From NCBI GenBank assembly GCA_036720245.1, contig DAIMNI010000074.1:1-9703 (forward strand): 9,703 bases of DNA, in the 5' to 3' direction. Below, one piece after another: positions 5,902 through 9,703 of this stretch. Made by a program: the position numbers and the translations under genes. The notes beneath the pieces were generated by a model, which saw only the letters and a program-made list of their open reading frames with translations, was not told the DNA's origin and ran no database searches. This stretch comes from JAAZMA01 sp036720245. Lineage in GTDB: Bacteria; Bacillota; Clostridia; Tissierellales; Tepidimicrobiaceae. The first letter of the stretch is position 1; each line of letters opens with the position of its first letter.

Positions 5902-5930
5902 TTGACATAATTCAGATAATTAGGTATAAT
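5902..5930 (+). promoter_or_regulatory. Consensus promoter of the PTS regulator glcT
   Basis: TTGACA (5902-5907) and TATAAT (5925-5930) are both perfect and 17 bases apart, so strong housekeeping transcription is expected, starting near 5937. Just upstream, TTGAAACGCTTATCAA (5873-5888) is an imperfect dyad reminiscent of a CcpA cre box but with its centre displaced. Catabolite control is therefore only a suggestion. Confidence 0.85.
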
Positions 5931-5957
5931 ATATATAATTGAATACGAATTAAGTAT

Positions 5958-6019
5958 AGGAATACTACCTATTAGCGGACATAAGCCAAAAAAGAACTCA
6001 GATTCCTTTTTGGTTTTTT
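5958..6019 (+). promoter_or_regulatory. Leader terminator with RAT-like antiterminator before glcT
   Basis: CCAAAAA (5986-5992) pairs with TTTTTGG (6007-6013) to form a terminator stem with six T after it (6014-6019). Before it, the stretch from AGGAATACTACC (5958) to GGACATAAGCC (5977-5987) resembles a BglG/GlcT-type antiterminator target and overlaps the terminator's 5' arm. AGGAAT (5958-5963) can also pair with ATTCCT (6002-6007), which would disrupt the terminator. This suggests glcT controls its own transcription. The match to the RNA target is loose compared with the one at 6908. Confidence 0.5.
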
Positions 6020-6067
6020 CATAAAAAATGAACATAATTGGGGAGGGGGCTAAAGAGGGGTGAGGTT

Positions 6068-6925
6068 TTGGAAAGGGAATACGTTATCAATAAGTCTTTA
6101 AACAATAATGTAATTCTCGCTTTTGACAAAGAAAAGGGGCAAGAGGTAGTTTTAATCGGAAAGGGTATAGGATTTAATAAAAAAGAGGGGTATATTGCAA
6201 AATTAAGGGAAAAGGATATTGAAAAATCATTTTTAGCTTTTGATAATAAAGAAAAGGAAGAATATTACCAGCTTATAAATCAGGTAGACGATAAAATAAT
6301 AGGAATTAGCGAAGAAATTATTGTTATGGCTGAGAAGGAATTTGGGGCACTTAATAGCCATATACATATTGCACTAACAGATCATATTAGTTTCGCAATA
6401 GATAGAATAGAACAAGGTTTAGAAATGAATAATCCTTTTATTTTTGAAGCAAAGGCCCTGTATCCCGATGAATTTAATATGGGGAAAAAAGCAGCTATTA
6501 TGATTAAAGAGGAATTGGGGATTAATATACCGGAATCTGAAATTGGTTTTATAGCTCTTCATATTCATGCGGCTAGACAATGTAAAAAGGTTGGCCAAAC
6601 TATAAAAGATACACAATTTTTAATGGACTTAATTAATATAGTCGAAGAAGAACTTTTGGTTAAAATTGATAACTCGGAATTAATATATAATAGATTAATA
6701 AACCATCTTCGAGCTAGTATAAATAGAATGGAGGAACATAAATATATTAAAAATCCATTGTTGGATAGAATAAAGGAAGAATTTGCTGAATCCTATGAAA
6801 CATCGTTAAAAATAGGAGATTATATTGTGGAAAACAAGAATATCTATATATCATAAGATGAACTAGGATATTTAGCCTTGCATATAGAAAGAATTAAAGA
6901 AACCATAAAGTGTGTTACTGAGTAA
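6068..6925 (+). pseudogene. glcT: GlcT, BglG-family PTS antiterminator, interrupted by an in-frame stop
   Basis: This RNA-binding antiterminator lets transcription pass a terminator before PTS genes when sugar is available. Residues 1-58 are the RNA-binding CAT domain (NKSLNNNVILAF). PRD1 carries His106 (LTDHI) and His165 (IALHIH); PRD2 begins near 175 with His213 (LINHLR). The frame then hits TAA at 6854-6856. Directly after it the same frame continues with DELGYLALHIERIKE, the conserved end of PRD2 with the fourth regulatory His (272), and ends at 6923-6925. A single GAA to TAA change explains this well. The truncated product has 262 residues instead of 285 and lacks the last PRD2 helix; it may be unstable or badly regulated, so loss of function is likely but not certain. 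The start is TTG 6068, seven bases after AGGGG (6056-6060), chosen because the CAT domain begins there; TTG 6038 lacks a binding site. The next gene is its probable target. Confidence 0.88.
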
Positions 6926-6982
6926 AATCAGGCATGAGCTTTTAGTACTAGATAATAGTACTAAATAACTCATGCCTTTTTA
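6908..6982 (+). promoter_or_regulatory. GlcT-type RNA antiterminator target (RAT) overlapping an intrinsic terminator
   Basis: GTGTGTTACTGA (6910-6921), five bases, then ATCAGGCATGAG (6928-6939) reproduces the two halves of the ptsG RAT of Bacillus subtilis as I remember it. Its 3' half is also the 5' arm of a terminator: GGCATGAG (6931-6938) pairs with CTCATGCC (6969-6976), inner TTTAGTACTA pairs with TAGTACTAAA, and five T follow. The structures exclude each other, the classical GlcT switch. It controls the EIICB gene at 7057. The RAT begins inside the last codons of glcT. Confidence 0.85.
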
Positions 6983-7056
6983 TTTAATTAGAAAGGGGGA
7001 TAGGATAGATATTATTTTGGGGGGTATTAAACTAAAATAGAAGGGGGATCTATAAA

Positions 7057-8515
7057 ATGAAAGAATATTTCCAAAGACTTGGACGTTCATTAATGTTACC
7101 AGTAGCTGTATTGCCAGCAGCAGCCATCTTATTAGGACTTGGCTATGCAATTGACCCCGCTGGTTGGGGTGGAGGAAGTGCTTTAGCTGTATTTCTTATA
7201 AAAGCAGGTGGCTCAATTATAGACAATATGGCAATATTATTTGCTGTAGGGGTAGCACTTAGGAATGGCAAAAGAGAAAGATGGTTCAGCTGCTTTAAGT
7301 GGTTTAGTAGGTTATCTAGTAGTAACCACATTGCTTTCAACAAATACAGTTGCCCTATTAAGGGGAATTGATCCAACAGAAGTAAATGCAGCATTTGGAA
7401 AAATACACAATCAATTTATTGGAATTTTATCAGGATTAGTTGCTGCATCAATGTATAATCGTTTTAGTCATGTTATTTTACCTGATGCATTGGCATTTTT
7501 TAGTGGGAAAAGACTGGTCCCAATTATGACTTCTGCTGCAATGATAGTAGTTTCGGGGGTATTATTCTTTGTATGGCCAGTGGTATATACTGGATTAGTA
7601 GCATTTGGTACTGGAATTAGTAGCTTAGGCTTTATAGGAGCTGGAATATATGGATTTTTCAATAGACTCCTAATTCCTGTAGGCTTGCACCATGCATTAA
7701 ACTCGGTATTTTGGTTTGATGTGGCTGGTATTAATGATATTGGAAACTTCTGGGCTGGTGTAGGAACTAAAGGTATAACTGGGATGTATCAAGCAGGATT
7801 TTTCCCAATAATGATGTTTGGTTTAATAGGTGCTGCTTTTGCTATATATAAAACAGCAAAGCCAGAGAAAAAGAAAGAGGTAGCATCATTAATGTTAGCT
7901 GCAGGATTTGCCTCATTTTTAACTGGTGTTACTGAACCATTAGAATTTTCATTTATGTTTGTTGCACCTATATTATATCTTATTCATGCTATACTAACTG
8001 GTATTTCATTAGCAATATCTGCATTTTTCCATTGGACAGCGGGCTTTGGATTTAGTGCAGGCCTTATAGACTTTATATTAAGCTCTAGACTTCCACTTGC
8101 CAATAAGCCATATATGTTATTGATTCAAGGATTGATATTTGGCCTAATTTATTATGTAATATTTAAAACACTAATTGTAAAATTAAATATATCCACACCT
8201 GGTAGAGAAGAATTAGATATGGATATGGAATTAGATATAGATGGGGGAGGGGTTGCTACCTTAAAATCAAAAGATAAATTTGCCACTATGGCAGCTAAAA
8301 TCTATGAAGGATTAGGCGAATCTAGCAATATAGTATCTGTTGAAAATTGTATTACCCGTTTGAGAATAGAAGTAAGAGATGGAAGTAAAATAGATCAAAA
8401 GAAAATTAAGGAGGCAAATGTCTCTGGAATTAAGGTTACAGGTCAAAACAGCATACAGATTATTGTTGGGCCTCAGGTGCAATTTGTAGCTGAGGAAATA
8501 GAAAAGTTAAGATGA
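7057..8515 (+). pseudogene. nagE: PTS EIICB transporter, N-acetylglucosamine/glucose type, frameshifted
   Basis: The protein would take up and phosphorylate N-acetylglucosamine or glucose at the membrane. ATG 7057 follows AAGGGGG (7041-7047). The first 68 codons (LPVAVLPAAAILLGLGYAID, then DNMAILFAVGVAL) fit EIIC; an extra A near 7261 shifts the frame, which ends uselessly at 7371. Skipping one base restores GMAKEKDGSAALSGLVG and a frame open to 8515, giving 485 residues, the family's usual size. EIIC motifs include GLHHALNSVFWFD and TGVTEPLEFSFMF; the NagE-like form favours N-acetylglucosamine, whereas the RNA target before it is of the glucose type. EIIB is near the C-terminus with phospho-cysteine in ENCITRLR (codon 8348-8350). 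No EIIA is fused or adjacent. The lesion is a true mutation, a sequence error, or less likely +1 recoding at CTT-AGG behind AGGGG (7248-7252). A frame starting at ATG 7265 alone would lack the first membrane segments. Confidence 0.88.
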
Positions 8516-8521
8516 TCTAGT

Positions 8522-8536
8522 AAACCACCCTGCAGG
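8522..8536. repeat. Orphan terminator arm, perfect inverted partner of 8874-8888
   Basis: AAACCACCCTGCAGG (8522-8536), just past the EIICB stop, is the exact reverse complement of the 3' arm of the terminator at 8874-8888. It has no local partner. The local 5' arm at 8851 matches that 3' arm less well. This suggests the small gene between them was inserted into, or duplicated with, the terminator that once followed the EIICB gene. Confidence 0.7.
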
Positions 8537-8548
8537 TAAAATATTATA

Positions 8549-8574
8549 TTGAATAGGATAATTAATGATATAAT
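8549..8574 (+). promoter_or_regulatory. Probable promoter of the small coiled-coil gene
   Basis: A perfect TATAAT (8569-8574) lies about 30 bases before the ribosome binding site. TTGAAT (8549-8554) is a fair -35 box, but the spacing is only 14 bases, so the pairing is doubtful; no better -35 at 17 bases is seen. Confidence 0.35.
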
Positions 8575-8606
8575 AAACATAGTTTATATGTGGAGGGGAT
8601 GCTGGG

Positions 8607-8849
8607 ATGGGTGATAATATAACAAATGAACAATTGTTTGAATTTATGACAAAGATGTATAATGAAATGCAGGAGGGATTTGAACAATTAGGAAATGAAA
8701 TTAGAAAAACAAATACTAAAATTGATCATGAAGTAATGCCTAAAATAGATCTTCTATTTGATGTGCATAAACAAAATTCGGAGAAATTAGATAGAATTGA
8801 GAAAGAAGTATCTAGGCATGAGGAATTCATATTAAGGAGAATAAAATAG
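8607..8849 (+). CDS. Small coiled-coil protein of unknown function
   Basis: The product has 80 residues, is very rich in charged residues and has no membrane segment or cysteine. The N-terminus NEQLFEFMTKMYNEMQEGF is a likely amphipathic helix; residues about 20-75 have heptad-like spacing of hydrophobic residues (LGNEIRKTNTKID, SEKLDRIEKEVSRHE), suggesting a two-part coiled coil with a break near HEVMPK (40-45). Proteins of this look are common in Clostridia without an assigned role, as I recall. GGAGGGG (8592-8598) eight bases before ATG 8607 is a strong ribosome binding site, and a good terminator follows directly, so it is a single-gene unit. It is bounded by inverted copies of one terminator arm (8522-8536 and 8874-8888). 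Confidence 0.75.
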   Translation: MGDNITNEQLFEFMTKMYNEMQEGFEQLGNEIRKTNTKIDHEVMPKIDLLFDVHKQNSEKLDRIEKEVSRHEEFILRRIK

Positions 8850-8890
8850 AAAACCACCCTGCGGATATTTCTGCCTGCAGGGTGGTTTTT
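8850..8890 (+). terminator. Strong intrinsic terminator of the small gene
   Basis: AAACCACCCTGC (8851-8862) pairs perfectly with GCAGGGTGGTTT (8877-8888) across a 14-base interior, and the T-run ends at 8890. An A-run precedes the stem, so it could also work on the opposite strand. Confidence 0.92.
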
Positions 8891-8986
8891 ATTGAATTTT
8901 CCTTGTTATAGTGATTATAAAGATACAAGGATATATGTATTTTATTAATTATTTGACACTATCAACAATAGCCTTAATTTTTCCAA

Positions 8987-9058
8987 TTGAATAGATATAT
9001 TATATAATTATGATACAATAATGGTATTGTCACAAATTTTTTTAAATGGTATCATAAT
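8987..9058 (+). promoter_or_regulatory. Promoter and inverted repeat before the LevR-type gene
   Basis: TTGAAT (8987-8992) and TATGAT (9009-9014), 16 bases apart, are the best promoter candidates. A perfect 10-bp inverted repeat, ATTATGATAC (9007-9016) and GTATCATAAT (9049-9058), starts on the -10 and encloses a small hairpin ACAATA/TATTGT (9015-9020 with 9025-9030). It could be an operator with two half-sites or a 5' UTR stem. In the rest of the interval after 8890 there is a 7-bp stem TCCTTGT/ACAAGGA (8900-8906 with 8925-8931) and an isolated TTGACA (8953-8958) without a good -10. Confidence 0.45.
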
Positions 9059-9084
9059 GCATTGGAAAAGGAGGACATACCAAT

Positions 9085-9703
9085 ATGATGATTGATGAAA
9101 CAAAAGATATCTTAAGAGAACAATGTAGAGAATATCTTAAAGAAGATATTGATTCAACAATAAATCTTGAAAATCTGACTGCAGAATATATCTCAACCCG
9201 ATTAGGTGTAAAGAGGAATACAGCAAGTTCATATTTAAATAAATTGTGGAATGATAAAGAGATTGTAAAGATAAATACTAGGCCTGTATATTATATGGAT
9301 AAGCTTATTATTTATGAAAAATACAATGTTGATATAAATAAGTTTTTATTTGATAGTATAAAGGATTTTAAAGATTATATTGTTTATAGAAGGGAGATAG
9401 CAAGAGACCCATTTAATCAATTAATAGGCTATGAAGGTAGCCTGTATCATCAAATCAAAGAGTGTAAAGCAGCAGTTACCTATCCTCCTAATGGATTACC
9501 AGTTTTAATCTTAGGTGATGCAGGAGTAGGCAAAAGTTTATTTGCTCAGTTGATGTACGAGTACTCCATAGAAAAAGATATAATTTCCCCAGATGCTCCA
9601 TTTATAATACTGAATTGTGCCGAGTATGCAGATAATCAAGAATTACTAACAGGGAATCTATTTGGACACGTGAAAGGTTCTTTTACAGGTGCAGATTCAG
9701 ATA
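9085..9703 (+). CDS. LevR-family sigma-54-dependent PTS transcription activator (N-terminal part)
   Basis: The frame starts at ATG 9085, ten bases after AAGGAGG (9068-9074), and is open to the window edge (206 residues of a protein usually near 900). Residues about 25-70 form a winged helix-turn-helix (LTAEYISTRLGVKRNTASSY). From about 108 an AAA+ domain begins (DPFNQLIGYEGSL), with Walker A GDAGVGKS at 144-151 and the sigma-54 contact loop GSFTGA at 198-203, where the more usual form is GAFTGA. An N-terminal DNA-binding domain before the AAA+ domain is the LevR/ManR arrangement; NtrC-type activators have it at the C-terminus. Such proteins carry EIIA and PRD domains further on and activate mannose, fructose or similar PTS operons. 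The target operon is probably to the right, outside the window; I see no -24/-12 promoter here. Confidence 0.9.
   Translation, partial: MMIDETKDILREQCREYLKEDIDSTINLENLTAEYISTRLGVKRNTASSYLNKLWNDKEIVKINTRPVYYMDKLIIYEKYNVDINKFLFDSIKDFKDYIVYRREIARDPFNQLIGYEGSLYHQIKECKAAVTYPPNGLPVLILGDAGVGKSLFAQLMYEYSIEKDIISPDAPFIILNCAEYADNQELLTGNLFGHVKGSFTGADSD

Noticed and set aside
8891..9084. Sigma-54 (-24/-12) promoter linked to the LevR-type regulator
   Set aside because: No TGGCAC-N5-TTGC-like pair is found here or elsewhere in the window on reading.
1..9703. CRISPR arrays or insertion sequences
   Set aside because: No regularly spaced repeats and no transposase frames were seen.

Overview
The window is AT-rich DNA with strong AGGAGG/GGGGG ribosome binding sites, short intergenic gaps and many U-tailed hairpin terminators. 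These features, together with a SipW-type signal peptidase, a GlcT-type PTS antiterminator and a LevR-type regulator, point to a low-GC Gram-positive bacterium. A member of Clostridia or Tissierellia is most likely; this is inferred from style and gene content, not from a database match.

Layout, left to right. (1) 1-250: the start of a leftward gene running off the edge, with its promoter, and a hairpin before the next gene. (2) 250-1409: a tyrosine recombinase broken by a frameshift, with an unusual C-terminal extension resembling a ribbon-helix-helix domain. (3) 1410-1717: no gene, but an unusually structured, locally GC-rich stretch with a dispersed repeat, nested hairpins, a strong terminator and a perfect palindrome. 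(4) 1718-4198: a three-gene surface or matrix operon: a membrane-anchored coiled-coil protein, SipW, and a secreted TasA/camelysin-like protein with an acidic-proline linker. (5) 4342-5837: a MATE efflux pump behind a TTGACA promoter, a 36-bp operator-like dyad and a 30-codon leader ORF whose stop overlaps the pump start (ATGA). (6) 5902-8515: a sugar PTS module: a consensus promoter, a leader with a terminator, glcT, a GlcT-type RNA antiterminator target overlapping the end of glcT, and a NagE/PtsG-type EIICB gene. glcT carries an in-frame stop and the EIICB gene a one-base insertion, so as read both halves of the module are disrupted. (7) 8607-8849: a small coiled-coil protein bounded by inverted copies of one terminator arm. 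(8) 9085-9703: the start of a LevR-family sigma-54-dependent PTS regulator, running off the right edge.

How the parts work together. SipW should process the TasA-like protein, and the coiled-coil membrane protein occupies the position TapA holds in Bacillus. GlcT should bind the RNA target before the EIICB gene and let transcription pass the terminator when sugar is present; the lesions suggest this route is decaying, unless they are sequence errors or, for EIICB, recoding. The LevR gene probably controls a further PTS operon to the right. No new named system is claimed. The most promising items are the sipW-tasA-like operon with its unrecognised first gene, the regulatory RNA overlapping glcT, the leader ORF and dyad before the MATE gene, and the recombinase extension.
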